Positions 45,784 through 54,797 are shown, counted from the first letter of the stretch. The stretch: 64,000 nucleotides of DNA from Rhizobacter sp964253025 (GCF_964253025.1 NZ_CAXUQC020000001.1:2294001-2358000), one strand, 5' to 3'. The notes: a model not told the origin generated them from the sequence alone. Made by a program: numbers and translations.

Positions 45784-46538
45784 GCGCCGCTCCGACCCTC
45801 TGCCCACCGCCGCCATTGCGGCAAACGAGCGTGGTCGGTCAGGTCAACCTGAAGCGGCGTGATCGACACGCGGCCTTGCGCCGTGGCGTGGAAATCCGTG
45901 CCCTCGCCGCCTTCGCGCGCGTCACCGGGCGGACCGATCCAGTAGATCGGGTCGCCGTGGGGGTTGGTCTGGCGAATGACGGGCTCGCTCACGTGCCGGC
46001 GGCCGAGCCGCGTCACCTCGCGAGGACGCAGGTCGGCGTCGGGCAGGTTCGGGATGTTGACGTTCAGCAGAAAGGGCGACTCGGCGGGCGGCGTCGCCAG
46101 CACCTGTTCGATCACCGAGCGAGCCACGCGGGCCGCTGCGTCCAGGTGGGCCCAGCCCTTGTGCACCTGGGAAAAGGCGATGGCCGGAATGCCGAACAGG
46201 AAGCCCTCCATCGCCGCCGCGACGGTCCCCGAATACAGGGTGTCGTCCCCCATGTTGGCGCCCTGGTTGATGCCCGTCACGATCAGATCCGGGCGCTCCG
46301 AGAGCCAACCGGTGAGCGCGACGTGCACGCAATCCGATGGCGTACCGTTCAGGTAGCGGAAGCCGTTCGGCGCTGTGAAGGCCGAGAGCGGCCGGTTCAG
46401 CGTGAGTGAGTTGGACGTACCGCTGGCGTTCTGCTCGGGGGCCACCACGTCGAGCTGGCCCAGGCCTTCGCAGGCTTGGACGAGCGCGGCCAGGCCCGGA
46501 GCAAGGTAGCCGTCGTCATTGGCAATCAGGATGCGCAT
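45780..46538 (-). CDS. surE: 5'/3'-nucleotidase SurE
   Basis: Metal-dependent phosphatase acting on nucleoside monophosphates and linked to stationary-phase survival. The 252 residues start at the ATG at 46538 with MRILIANDDGYLAPG, in which the two Asp bind the metal. NASGTSNSLTLNRPL, GTPSDCVHVAL and VTGINQGANMGDDTLYSGTVAAAMEG follow, including the catalytic Ser/Asn region. The longer reading to 46562 uses GTG and adds eight atypical residues. It heads the surE-pcm-nlpD unit. Confidence 0.96.
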   Translation of the reverse strand: MRILIANDDGYLAPGLAALVQACEGLGQLDVVAPEQNASGTSNSLTLNRPLSAFTAPNGFRYLNGTPSDCVHVALTGWLSERPDLIVTGINQGANMGDDTLYSGTVAAAMEGFLFGIPAIAFSQVHKGWAHLDAAARVARSVIEQVLATPPAESPFLLNVNIPNLPDADLRPREVTRLGRRHVSEPVIRQTNPHGDPIYWIGPPGDAREGGEGTDFHATAQGRVSITPLQVDLTDHARLPQWRRWAEGRSGA

Positions 46539-46631
46539 GGCGCGATTGTAAGGACACGTCACCTGCGGGACGGTGGGGCATCTGCACGCTGTTTATGATC
46601 CTCGACGCTCACAAGAACCCCGGAGAACAGC

Positions 46632-47609
46632 ATGCAAGTCTGGTTGTGCGAGAACCCCATCGGTCCCGAAGCCCTGGTCTGGACCACGCTTCCCACCCCT
46701 GAGCCGCAAGCGGGCGAGGTGCGCATCGCGATCCGCGCCGCGAGCCTGAACTTCCCCGATCTGCTCATCGTGCAGAACAAGTACCAGGTGAAGCCGCCGC
46801 TGCCGTTCGTTCCAGGCTCGGAGTACGCGGGCGTCATCGAGGCCGTGGGCGACGGCGTCACCCAGTTCAAGGTCGGCGACAGGGTGGCCACCTTCGGCGG
46901 CGGCGGCGGCTTCGGCACCCACGTCATCACCAAGGCGGCGCAGCTGATGCCGCTGCCCGAGGGCTTCGCGTTCGACGATGCGGCAGCCTTCCTCTGCACC
47001 TACGGCACCACTCACCACGCCCTGATCGACCGCGGCCAGCTGAAGGCCGGTGAAACCGTCCTGGTGCTGGGCGCCGCCGGCGGGGTCGGCACGGCGGCCA
47101 TCCAGATCGCCAAGGCGGCGGGCGCAAAGGTCATCGCTGCTGCATCGAGCGACGAGAAGTGCCAGCTCTGCAAGGAGCTGGGTGCGGACGCCACGATCAA
47201 CTACAGCACCGGCAACCTGCGCGACCAGATCAAGGCCCTCACAGACGGCAAGGGCCCGGATGTGGTCTACGACCCCGTGGGCGGCGACCTCGCCGAGCCG
47301 GTGTTCCGCTCCATCGCCTGGCGCGGCCGCTACCTCGTGATCGGCTTTGCGCAAGGCACGATTCCCTCCCTGCCGCTCAACCTCACGCTGCTCAAGGGCG
47401 CGTCCATCGTCGGCGTGTTCTGGGGCGAATTCGCTCGCCGCGAGCCGGGCAACAGCGCCCGCGGCCTTGCGGAATTGGCAAGCTGGTACGCCCAAGGGAA
47501 GATCAAGCCCGTCATCGACCAGCGCCTGCCGATGTCGGCGCTGCCCGATGCCTTCGCCCGCATGAGCACCCGCAAGGTGCATGGCAAGCTGGTCCTGACA
47601 AACGACTGA
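46632..47609 (+). CDS. Zinc-independent quinone oxidoreductase-like MDR protein
   Basis: A 325-residue member of the medium-chain dehydrogenase/reductase family, NADPH:quinone reductase group. It has the GroES-like N-terminal part (ASLNFPDLLIVQNKYQVKPP, FVPGSEYAGVIEAVGDGV). The nucleotide-binding motif is LGAAGGVGTAAIQIAKAAGA, and DPVGGDLAEPVFRSIAWRGR is family-typical. The zinc-binding Cys/His of alcohol dehydrogenases is absent. Substrate cannot be specified. It runs divergently from surE; a 24-bp palindrome follows it. Confidence 0.9.
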   Translation: MQVWLCENPIGPEALVWTTLPTPEPQAGEVRIAIRAASLNFPDLLIVQNKYQVKPPLPFVPGSEYAGVIEAVGDGVTQFKVGDRVATFGGGGGFGTHVITKAAQLMPLPEGFAFDDAAAFLCTYGTTHHALIDRGQLKAGETVLVLGAAGGVGTAAIQIAKAAGAKVIAAASSDEKCQLCKELGADATINYSTGNLRDQIKALTDGKGPDVVYDPVGGDLAEPVFRSIAWRGRYLVIGFAQGTIPSLPLNLTLLKGASIVGVFWGEFARREPGNSARGLAELASWYAQGKIKPVIDQRLPMSALPDAFARMSTRKVHGKLVLTND

Positions 47610-47678
47610 GCCTGCAGGACGGCCGATGTGCCGAGTCGCGGGATGCGGGCTTAGCAGAAAAATCGACCCGTGCTCCTT

Positions 47679-47702
47679 CCCCCTGTCAACATTGACAGGG
47701 GG
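47679..47702. promoter_or_regulatory. Perfect 11-bp inverted repeat between MDR gene and two-component genes
   Basis: CCCCCTGTCAA and TTGACAGGGGG face each other across a two-base centre. The right arm contains a consensus -35 hexamer TTGACA (47692-47697), but no good -10 follows at normal spacing. It may be an operator for the response regulator gene at 47772 or a terminator without U-tract for the gene ending at 47609. Confidence 0.5.
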
Positions 47703-47771
47703 CTCTTTCCCTGTCCATTTGTACCGCGTGAGTAAGCTACGATGTGCTTCCTTTCGAAGCTACATCCCGGC

Positions 47772-48524
47772 ATGGCAATCAAGGTCCTGATCGTCGAAGA
47801 CAACCCCGTCGCGCGCAGCTTCCTGTGCCGCGTCGTGCGCGAGAGCTTCAGCGACGCCATCGTCATCACCGAAGCCGGTGACCTGGAGAGCGCACGTCGC
47901 CAGATCGGCGTCGTCGACCCCAAGGTCGATGAGAACTCGCCCGACGTCTTCAAGCTCATCCTGGTCGACCTGGAACTGCCTGACGGCAACGGCATGGAGC
48001 TGCTCACCGAACTGGTCCGCTACCCGGCGACCAAGATCGTCACCACGCTCTACTCCGACGACGACCACCTTTTTCCTGCGCTGCAATGCGGGGCGGACGG
48101 CTACCTGCTGAAGGAAGACCGATTCGAGGTGCTGGTCGAGGAACTGCAGAAGATCGTTCGCGGCCAGCCGCCTCTCTCGCCGGCGATTGCGCGTCGGCTG
48201 CTGAGCCACTTCCGCCAGGGCCCGGGTGGCATGGGCGCCCTGGCCGGCCTGGGCGAACCGGCCTTGCTCAGCGGCTCGGGCTTCCAGAGCAGCCGGCCGC
48301 TGCCCCTCGGGCGCGGGGCGCCGCTCGACCACGAGCGCCTCACCCCGCGCGAGAGCGAGGTCCTGACGTACCTCAGCAAGGGGTTCACGATCAAGGAGAT
48401 CGCGAACCTGATGGGCATCAAGTGGTTCACGGTGAACGATCACATCAAGTCCATCTACAAGAAGCTGAACGTTTCCAGCCGTGCGGAGGCCGCAGTGCTG
48501 GCCAGCAAGCACGGCCTGGTCTGA
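47772..48524 (+). CDS. LuxR/NarL-type response regulator
   Basis: A 250-residue transcription factor. The receiver domain (1-130) has acidic pocket E9/D10, phospho-acceptor Asp66 (LILVDLELPDG) and Lys in GYLLKEDRF. A Gly/Pro-rich linker of about 60 residues (roughly 135-190) precedes the helix-turn-helix (LTPRESEVLTYLSKGFTIKE, then LNVSSRAEAAVLASKHGLV). The receiver contains an extra stretch (VVDPKVDENSPDVFKL) before the Asp strand. Its partner kinase gene begins within about 25 bases. The targets are unknown. Confidence 0.92.
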   Translation: MAIKVLIVEDNPVARSFLCRVVRESFSDAIVITEAGDLESARRQIGVVDPKVDENSPDVFKLILVDLELPDGNGMELLTELVRYPATKIVTTLYSDDDHLFPALQCGADGYLLKEDRFEVLVEELQKIVRGQPPLSPAIARRLLSHFRQGPGGMGALAGLGEPALLSGSGFQSSRPLPLGRGAPLDHERLTPRESEVLTYLSKGFTIKEIANLMGIKWFTVNDHIKSIYKKLNVSSRAEAAVLASKHGLV

Positions 48525-48549
48525 CCTGGCGGTGACGCCCCGGTTCTCG

Positions 48550-50841
48550 ATGGATCCGACCGCCGGCGGTGCCGGCACCGCCCCTCCCTCTCGCGCTGCC
48601 GACGCACGCCGCAGCAGCGGGCCGGACTCGCTCCTCGACTCCCGCCTCATCGAACAGACGCTCGGCAGCGTCGAACACTTTGCCCGCTGGATGGGCTGGC
48701 GGCTTCGACTCCTCGTCGTTGCCGCACTCATCGGCTGCGTCGGCGTGGCGCTGCTCGCTCGGTGGCTGGCGGACAGCCCGCAGTTGCCGGCCGACTGGCA
48801 GATGAACCCGGCCGGACAACTTGTTCTTGCCGCCACGTCGGACGAACGGCTGAAGCCCTTTCTCGGCCAGGGACTGGTGCAACTGGCCACGCCCGCCCGC
48901 AGCGTGGCGGGCCTGGATGCACTGGCGCTGACGCGTTCGCCGCGCTGGATCATCGAAGACGCGTTGCGCGAGCGGCACCTCGCGATGCACTGGCGGATCG
49001 ACCACGTGCTGGCCGAGCCGGCGGTCACCCTTCGCTTTGCGAACGGTGGTGCCGTGACGGTCGCACCTGCGCCGCGGGGCCTGGCAAGCCTGGGCGCGAT
49101 GTTCTGGGTCATGATGACCATCGCCCTGGTGGTCTACCTGGTCGGCATGGTGGTGGCCCTGGCCCATCCTTCCATGCGCACCCTGCTGTTCTCGGTCATG
49201 TGTGCCACACAGGCCGGCCACCTCACCTTCATTGCGGTCGAGTCGACGCTCCTGCTCGGATTGCCCGAGCCCTTCGCGCAGCTGGACCTGCCGTGGCGCA
49301 TCGGCTTCGATCTGGTGATGTGCGCCGCTGTCGTGCACGCCGCCTCGCTGCACCCGCGACGCGTACCAGGCCAGATGGCGGTCGCCTGGCTCGGGTGGTC
49401 GGCCATGGGGGCCATCGGCCTGCTGCTTGCCTCGGGGCTGGTCTCCGACATCTGGTGGTGGATCCAGAACACTGTGGCGGTGATGGGCATCGTCACCATC
49501 GCGGTGCTGGCGTGGTCGTACCAGTTGCTGCGTCATCCGTTCGCCATCGTCATGCGGCGCTTCGGCGTCATGGCGGTGAGCACCTGGGTGCTGCTGACGG
49601 TCGCGGTCGCACTCGCTGCGCTCGACCATGTGCCCTCGGTGCAGCAGCAGGTGGCCGCGGTCGGGCCGGTCATCTGGTACGTCTTCCTGGCGTCGCTGTT
49701 GCTGCTGATGCCGCTGCTGTCGAAGTCGCAGCAGGTGATGCGGGAGTTCTCGCTGCTCGCGGCCATCAGCACGGTGGCCACCTCGCTCGACCTGCTGTTC
49801 GTGGCGGTGTTCTCCTTCGGGCAGTTCGCCTCGGTGACGCTTGCGCTGTTCCTGTCCCTCGGCTTGTATGCCGGCGCGCGACAATGGGTGCTGAACCGCG
49901 TGCGTCACCGCAACATGCTGACGACCGAGCGCCTGTTCGAGAAGCTCTACCGCATCGCGCGGGAAGTCGAGGCCCATCCCGACCGCGCCCCGGCCCTGTT
50001 GCTGCACCTGCTCCAGGAATTCTTCGAGCCGCTCGAGGCCGTGGTGGTGGACAAGCGCAGTTCGACGGTGCGGGTCGTGGGAGATGGCTCCACCCTGATG
50101 CTGCCCGTGCCGGCGCTCACCGACAAGCAGGTCGGCACACCGAGCTCCATCGTCATGCGCTTCGCCGACCGGGGGCAACGCCTCTTCACCTCGGATGATG
50201 CCCGCCTGACCGACCGCATCGTCGAGCAGCTGTGCCGGGCGGTCGCCTTCGATCGTGCCGTCGAGCAAGGACGCAGCGAGGAACGCCTGCGCCTTGCCCA
50301 GGACCTGCATGACGACATCGGCGCCCGGTTGCTGACGCTGATGTACAAGGCCCAGTCACCCGAAATGGAGGACTACGTCCGGCACACCTTGCAAGACCTG
50401 AAGACGCTCACCCGCGGCCTGGCGGCACCGAGCCACGCGTTGTCACACGCCGCCGGCGAGTGGAAGGCGGACCTGACGCAACGGCTGTCTGCGGCGCAGA
50501 TCCGACTGGGCTGGCACCTCAACTTCGACCGCGACATCTCGCTCACCGTGGTCCAGTGGTCAGGCCTCACGCGCGTGATGCGGGAATTGGTGAGCAACGC
50601 CATCGCCCACGCCGGTGCCACGCAACTGGACATCGAATTCCAGCTCGCCGATGACCGGCTTGTGCTCAGCGTCACGGACAACGGTCAGGGCCGCAATCCA
50701 CAGGCCTGGGCGCATGGACTCGGCCTCGGCGGCGTGCGCAAACGCGTGAAGCAGCTCGGTGGTGAGGTGGAGTGGCGCGAGGTCGAGCCCAACGGCATCC
50801 GCTGCCAGGTCGTCATCAGGCAGCTGTCGGAACGTCCTTGA
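48550..50841 (+). CDS. Membrane sensor histidine kinase, HisKA_3 (NarL-family) type
   Basis: A 763-residue sensor. One transmembrane helix near residues 55-75 is followed by a periplasmic region. A block of about seven helices (roughly 180-455) then resembles the 7TMR-DISM sensor layout. The cytoplasmic part has an unusual intervening region, then LAQDLHDDIGARLL with His587, and the HATPase domain (MRELVSNAIAHAGATQLDIE, DNGQGRN, GLGLGGVRKRVKQLGG). The signal is unknown. The start is uncertain: ATG at 48550 or GTG at 48532. The final 26 bases overlap the convergent recQ gene. Confidence 0.88.
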   Translation: MDPTAGGAGTAPPSRAADARRSSGPDSLLDSRLIEQTLGSVEHFARWMGWRLRLLVVAALIGCVGVALLARWLADSPQLPADWQMNPAGQLVLAATSDERLKPFLGQGLVQLATPARSVAGLDALALTRSPRWIIEDALRERHLAMHWRIDHVLAEPAVTLRFANGGAVTVAPAPRGLASLGAMFWVMMTIALVVYLVGMVVALAHPSMRTLLFSVMCATQAGHLTFIAVESTLLLGLPEPFAQLDLPWRIGFDLVMCAAVVHAASLHPRRVPGQMAVAWLGWSAMGAIGLLLASGLVSDIWWWIQNTVAVMGIVTIAVLAWSYQLLRHPFAIVMRRFGVMAVSTWVLLTVAVALAALDHVPSVQQQVAAVGPVIWYVFLASLLLLMPLLSKSQQVMREFSLLAAISTVATSLDLLFVAVFSFGQFASVTLALFLSLGLYAGARQWVLNRVRHRNMLTTERLFEKLYRIAREVEAHPDRAPALLLHLLQEFFEPLEAVVVDKRSSTVRVVGDGSTLMLPVPALTDKQVGTPSSIVMRFADRGQRLFTSDDARLTDRIVEQLCRAVAFDRAVEQGRSEERLRLAQDLHDDIGARLLTLMYKAQSPEMEDYVRHTLQDLKTLTRGLAAPSHALSHAAGEWKADLTQRLSAAQIRLGWHLNFDRDISLTVVQWSGLTRVMRELVSNAIAHAGATQLDIEFQLADDRLVLSVTDNGQGRNPQAWAHGLGLGGVRKRVKQLGGEVEWREVEPNGIRCQVVIRQLSERP

Positions 50842-52552
50842 CGCTGCGGGTCGCCCGCGCCGTCCGGGTCCGCACGGGCATCACGTAGTCGGGCTGGAAG
50901 CAGCGGTGCTCGCCTTCCTCGAACTCGACTGTCACGCTGGCCGCATCAGCGCACACCACGGTGCCCTTGCCGTAACGCTTGACCCGCACCGCCTGCCCGG
51001 TCTCGAAGGCGATGACCGGCGCGGCGAGCCGGACCGGTTCGACCTGCTCCGCAGTGTCCTCACGCGCCTTGTCGGCTTCGAAACCGGCCAGTCGGACGCA
51101 GTTGTCGCAGGTGCCGCAACGGTCGAATGACGGCGTCTCACCGAAGTGCGCCAGCAGTGCCTTCCAGCGGCATCCGCCCTCGAGGGCGTAAGCCACCATG
51201 CGCTCGAGCGTGGCCCGCTCCTGTTCCCGCTTGCGGACGTACAGCGCGTGCAGCTCGGCCAGCTCGGCGCCCACCAGGCCGGGCCTGCGCAGCACCAACT
51301 GCCCCGTGCGGTCGGCGGCGATCACCTTCTCGTGACGCAGCAGGCTGATCACCACCTGGACCTTGCTCAGCGGCACGTGCAAAGCCTCCGACAGCCCAGC
51401 CACCGTCCAACGGGGCGCATCGCCGCCACTGCCGTGAAGCGCCCGGTAGATGGCTTCGAGGTCCGACGCGCCGGGATACCGGCCGACGAGGAAGAATTGC
51501 TGGACGGCCTTGTCGCCGCGCAGGAAGAGCAAGGTGCAGTCAGCCGGTTCGCCGTCCCGGCCGGCGCGTCCGGACTCCTGGTAGTACGCATCGAGGCTTC
51601 CGGGCATCTGGTAGTGCAGAACGAAGCGGGTGTCGGGCTTGTCGATGCCGAGCCCGAAGGCGTTGGTGGCGACCACCACCCTCACCTCTCCGGCCATGTA
51701 AGCGTCCTGGACCTCTCGGCGGCGTGCCGCAGGCAATCGCCCGTGGTAACAGGCCACCGACTCGCCTTCCTGCGCCAAGGCGCTGCTGACCGCCTCGACG
51801 GCCTTGATGGTCGCGGCGTACACCAGCCCGGGTCCGGAGGTGTCCTTCACATAGCGAACCGCGCGCGCGAGCTTGCCGGCTTCGTCGGCGAGGTGCTCGA
51901 CGCGGTAGCGGAGGTTCTCACGCCAGATGCCGGTGTTCACCAGCCCGTCCGCAGGAATGCCGAGCAGCCGGGAAATGTCGTCGACCACCTCGGGCGACGC
52001 CGTGGCCGTCAACGCGAGCACCGTGGGCGAGCCGAGGGCGGTCCGAGCAAGGCCGATCTCGAGGAACGCGGGGCGGAAATCATGGCCCCATTGCGCAATG
52101 CAGTGCGCCTCGTCCACCACGAGCAAGTCAGTGGGGTGCTGGGCCAGCTGCTGCAGAAACCCCTTGTCGAGAAGCCGTTCGGGTGTCACCAGGACGAGCT
52201 TCGCCGACCCGTCTGCGACAGCGGTCTCCGAGGCGTCGCGCTCCTCGGACGAGATGGCACTGTTGAGCTGGACCGCGGCAATGCCCATCTCGCGCAGCTT
52301 GTCGCACTGATCCTTCATCAGCGCGACCAGTGGCGACACCACCAGCGTGCGGCCTTCCAGCATGAGCGCCGGCAATTGGTAGCAGAGCGACTTGCCGGCG
52401 CCCGTGGGCATGACGGCCAGCGTGTTCCGCCGGGCCAGCACCCGTTCGATCACCGCTTGCTGCCCTTCGCGCAGCGCCGAGAGTCCGAAGGTGGAACGGA
52501 GCAGCCGCTTGAGTCGCGCTGGCAGCGACGGGGACTTCGAGCCGGAAGGCAC
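50816..52552 (-). CDS. recQ: RecQ-family ATP-dependent DNA helicase
   Basis: 3'-5' helicase for recombination and repair, 578 residues. Motif I is VMPTGAGKSLCYQLPAL, motif II is VVDEAHCIAQWGHDFRP, motif III is LALTATASP, and motif VI lies in YYQESGRAGRDGEPADC. The zinc module with CRWKALLAHFGE and FDRCGTCDNC is followed by a short C-terminal part. I do not see a clear HRDC domain, unlike E. coli RecQ. The start is GTG at 52552. It lies five bases before the acidic gene at 52558, read on the same strand. Confidence 0.9.
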   Translation of the reverse strand: MPSGSKSPSLPARLKRLLRSTFGLSALREGQQAVIERVLARRNTLAVMPTGAGKSLCYQLPALMLEGRTLVVSPLVALMKDQCDKLREMGIAAVQLNSAISSEERDASETAVADGSAKLVLVTPERLLDKGFLQQLAQHPTDLLVVDEAHCIAQWGHDFRPAFLEIGLARTALGSPTVLALTATASPEVVDDISRLLGIPADGLVNTGIWRENLRYRVEHLADEAGKLARAVRYVKDTSGPGLVYAATIKAVEAVSSALAQEGESVACYHGRLPAARRREVQDAYMAGEVRVVVATNAFGLGIDKPDTRFVLHYQMPGSLDAYYQESGRAGRDGEPADCTLLFLRGDKAVQQFFLVGRYPGASDLEAIYRALHGSGGDAPRWTVAGLSEALHVPLSKVQVVISLLRHEKVIAADRTGQLVLRRPGLVGAELAELHALYVRKREQERATLERMVAYALEGGCRWKALLAHFGETPSFDRCGTCDNCVRLAGFEADKAREDTAEQVEPVRLAAPVIAFETGQAVRVKRYGKGTVVCADAASVTVEFEEGEHRCFQPDYVMPVRTRTARATRSVKDVPTAA

Positions 52553-52557
52553 GCAGG

Positions 52558-52935
52558 CTACCGGGAAGTGGATTCGTCGGCCGCTTCGTCGAGGTCTTCC
52601 TCGGTGTCGTCGAGCGCGACGTCGCCGAGGTCCTCGACGTCGAGGTCCGCCGCGTCGTCCGGATTGGCATCGATGCGATCGGGCAGGATGTCAGCCCCTT
52701 CGAGGGCGTCGTCGCCGAAGGCGGCACCACGTTCGCCGGTGCCTGCGGAATCCGTGTCGCTGCCGAGGTCCGCCGGGAGCGCCCCGATGTTCGCATCGTC
52801 GGCCGCCTGATGAGGCCGTTCGCCCTGGACGTCGCTCCCGCTGTCGGTGCTGTCGCTCGGGCCGAGTGCGTCGGTGTCGCGACCGGACGCCTGGGTGGGG
52901 GCGCGCTGGCCGCCGAGGATGCTGCTCTGTGCCAT
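52558..52935 (-). CDS. Acidic disordered hypothetical protein
   Basis: A 125-residue protein, highly acidic and Asp/Ala/Gly-rich (for example DADDANIGALPADLGSDTD near the middle, and ending LDVEDLGDVALDDTEEDLDE then AADESTSR). No domain, signal peptide or membrane helix. Composition suggests an intrinsically disordered, possibly nucleic-acid-mimic or stress protein, but this is a guess. The ATG at 52935 is supported by frame and by the 15-base gap to the next gene upstream. It may be in one transcript with recQ. Confidence 0.6.
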   Translation of the reverse strand: MAQSSILGGQRAPTQASGRDTDALGPSDSTDSGSDVQGERPHQAADDANIGALPADLGSDTDSAGTGERGAAFGDDALEGADILPDRIDANPDDAADLDVEDLGDVALDDTEEDLDEAADESTSR

Positions 52936-52950
52936 GGTGTGTCCTTTGAT

Positions 52951-53301
52951 TCAGCGCAGCCGAGGATGCGCAGTGGGTGCGCGCGGGCTGTCCTCGTGAG
53001 GCAGCATGTTGAGCGCGGCGGGCATGGTTTCAGGGGCCTCCGCGAGGTGGCCTTTCGCGAGGTCGAGCATGACGGAGTCGAGCCATGCCGATTCGGCGTC
53101 GGTGGCATAGGCGCGCTCCTCGCCGGTGGATCGGCGACGGACGATCAACAGCCCGCCCGCCAGCTTGAAGAGGCTCGCGAGGGCGGACGTCCGGTCGGCC
53201 TCGATATCGAAGTCTCGCGGGTCATAGCCCCAGGCCCCAAGCGCACGGCGCAGGCGCTGCGTCTTGTCCTGGAAGGTGGACGGCTTGGTTTCGAGCGGCA
53301 T
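52951..53301 (-). CDS. Hypothetical protein upstream of the acidic gene
   Basis: A 116-residue soluble protein I do not recognise. It starts MPLETKPSTFQDKTQRLRRA with a GGAGAAG ribosome-binding sequence upstream of the ATG at 53301. It then reads LGAWGYDPRDFDIEADRTSA and LASLFKLAGGLLIVRRRSTG, suggesting a mixed alpha/beta fold. The C-terminal 30 residues are Pro-rich. It is separated from the acidic gene by 15 bases, so the two are probably cotranscribed. Confidence 0.6.
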   Translation of the reverse strand: MPLETKPSTFQDKTQRLRRALGAWGYDPRDFDIEADRTSALASLFKLAGGLLIVRRRSTGEERAYATDAESAWLDSVMLDLAKGHLAEAPETMPAALNMLPHEDSPRAPTAHPRLR

Positions 53302-53518
53302 GGGACTTCTCCTTCGTCTTTCGTGAGACGTCCATCGTCCCAAAAGGTCCGTGAACTGACTGTAGGACGACGCCCGTTCGAGAGGTCGGTATTGGCGCAA
53401 ACCGCAGCGCTTTTCGGCCATCGCCGCAATTGCGAGTGCATGGCCGGCTTTATTGCTTCACCGTCGGGCGACGGCCGCCCCGATCATGACCGCTGCACTG
53501 CTTCGACAGGGAGCCTCC

Positions 53519-53887
53519 ATGTTCTGTCTCCACCATCCCGTGCCTCACGAAGACTGCGCCGACTGCCGTCCGACCGTGACGCGCATGCGCCCCACCGTGT
53601 TTGCCGAACTCGCCGCCGCCGAACTCCATCGCGGCACCGGCTGCTGCGCTGCCTGCGAATACCTCTACTTCGGACAGCCGGCCCGTTGTCCGCGGTGCAG
53701 GCAGCCGTTGCACCTGGTCGACGAACCAGGCGACGGTTTGCTGGCGCGTGCTGATGTCCTGCATCTGTCCGCCGACCGGGCGGCATGGTCCGCTGGGCAA
53801 GGTCGTCACGCCGAGCCGGCGACGGCGGCCTTGGTGTTGGGCCGGCCTCCCGCGTTGACTTCGCGGGCGCGGACCGCCGAGGCCTGA
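53519..53887 (+). CDS. Small zinc-ribbon-like hypothetical protein
   Basis: A 122-residue protein with several Cys/His pairs: FCLHHPVPHEDCADC near the N-terminus, then GCCAACEYLYFGQPARCPRC. The last pattern resembles a zinc ribbon. The rest is a low-complexity Ala/Arg-rich tail with no visible domain. A GGGAG site precedes the ATG at 53519. No relation to its neighbours is evident. The reading frame is plausible mainly in its first 70 residues, so the end may be misjudged. Confidence 0.5.
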   Translation: MFCLHHPVPHEDCADCRPTVTRMRPTVFAELAAAELHRGTGCCAACEYLYFGQPARCPRCRQPLHLVDEPGDGLLARADVLHLSADRAAWSAGQGRHAEPATAALVLGRPPALTSRARTAEA

Positions 53888-54113
53888 ACCACGGCCTGAG
53901 TGGCTCAGCCGAGACGCACGCCAAATGCCGCAAGACTGGCGCCCGCGGCTGCGTCGTCATGCGCGGTTGACCGGGCCGGCTGGCCAGGCGTTCGGATCGA
54001 GCCAGCCACTGTGCGGTGCCGCCGCGACGGCCGCCCCTCAGCAAAGGCCCGACAGCATTTCTTGCTGCCGGAGTCGCTGCCCGTCGAGCACGGCCCGGAC
54101 CGATGGCCAGGCG
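53888..54113. other. Intergenic region without a gene
   Basis: A 226-base gap between the zinc-ribbon-like gene and the convergent bactofilin gene. I see no RNA gene, repeat or clear promoter in it. Confidence 0.5.
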
Positions 54114-54797
54114 TCACTTCTCCAGGCCGACGAACTCACCGTCAACGGCAGCGCCTTCGTAGATGGTGACGAGCCCGTGCTGAACGGAGCCGTGGATGAT
54201 GGCCGTGCACGCCAGATCGAGCCGGCCACGCGCGATGACGGCATGCTCGGCGTGCCCTGCAGCTACCGACCCGGCGATGACGACGGACCCGCTGCCCTCC
54301 ACGCCACCGAGCACCCGCGCGCCGAGATCGACGACCAGCAGGCCCTCGGTTGCCGTGACACGACCGGTGACCTCACCGCGGACCCAGACGTGCCGAGCCC
54401 GGCAATCCCCGGCGATGCGTGTGCCGACAGGCACGACGAACAGGCCCTGGGCGGGTCGCGGCAGATGAAGCCACTGCGCCGTCACGTCGCTGTCAAGCGG
54501 CTCGCGAAATGCACCGCCTGCCGGCGCGTGCGCTGGCGCCGGCACCGGCACTTCCGTTCTCAGCACAGGAAGCGCGCGCATTGCTGCAGGCGATGACAGA
54601 TGCATGGCGGCATGCGTGTCCCGTAGCGCTGCATTCCCGCTGCCCAGATGCAGCCTCAGCGCCAGGCTGGAGCCGGCGGGCGAGCTTCCTCTTGCTGCCG
54701 TGCTGGCACGCGCGCTCGAGTCGCTCACGACCGCATGCCGCGGGATGGCAGGCGGCTGGGGGCCGCAAGGCCGGGTCAGGTCCAGCTCGAATCTCAT
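54114..54797 (-). CDS. Bactofilin-family polymer-forming protein
   Basis: A 227-residue protein whose C-terminal about 110 residues form a bactofilin (DUF583) beta-helix. GLFVVPVGTRIAGDCRARHV opens it; GLLVVDLGARVLGGVEGSGS and SVQHGLVTIYEGAAVDGEFV follow. Such proteins form cytoskeletal filaments that position enzymes or envelope machinery. The N-terminal half is Pro/Ala/Ser-rich and probably disordered. Start at the ATG at 54797 after GGAG. It lies four bases after a membrane protein gene, so the two are likely one operon. Confidence 0.85.
   Translation of the reverse strand: MRFELDLTRPCGPQPPAIPRHAVVSDSSARASTAARGSSPAGSSLALRLHLGSGNAALRDTHAAMHLSSPAAMRALPVLRTEVPVPAPAHAPAGGAFREPLDSDVTAQWLHLPRPAQGLFVVPVGTRIAGDCRARHVWVRGEVTGRVTATEGLLVVDLGARVLGGVEGSGSVVIAGSVAAGHAEHAVIARGRLDLACTAIIHGSVQHGLVTIYEGAAVDGEFVGLEK

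Noticed and set aside
48445..50310. 621-residue frame antisense to the histidine kinase
   Set aside because: Low-complexity His/Gln/Arg translation with no domain, opposite a recognisable kinase.
53888..54113. Short open frames on both strands
   Set aside because: No start with a ribosome site and no coding character.
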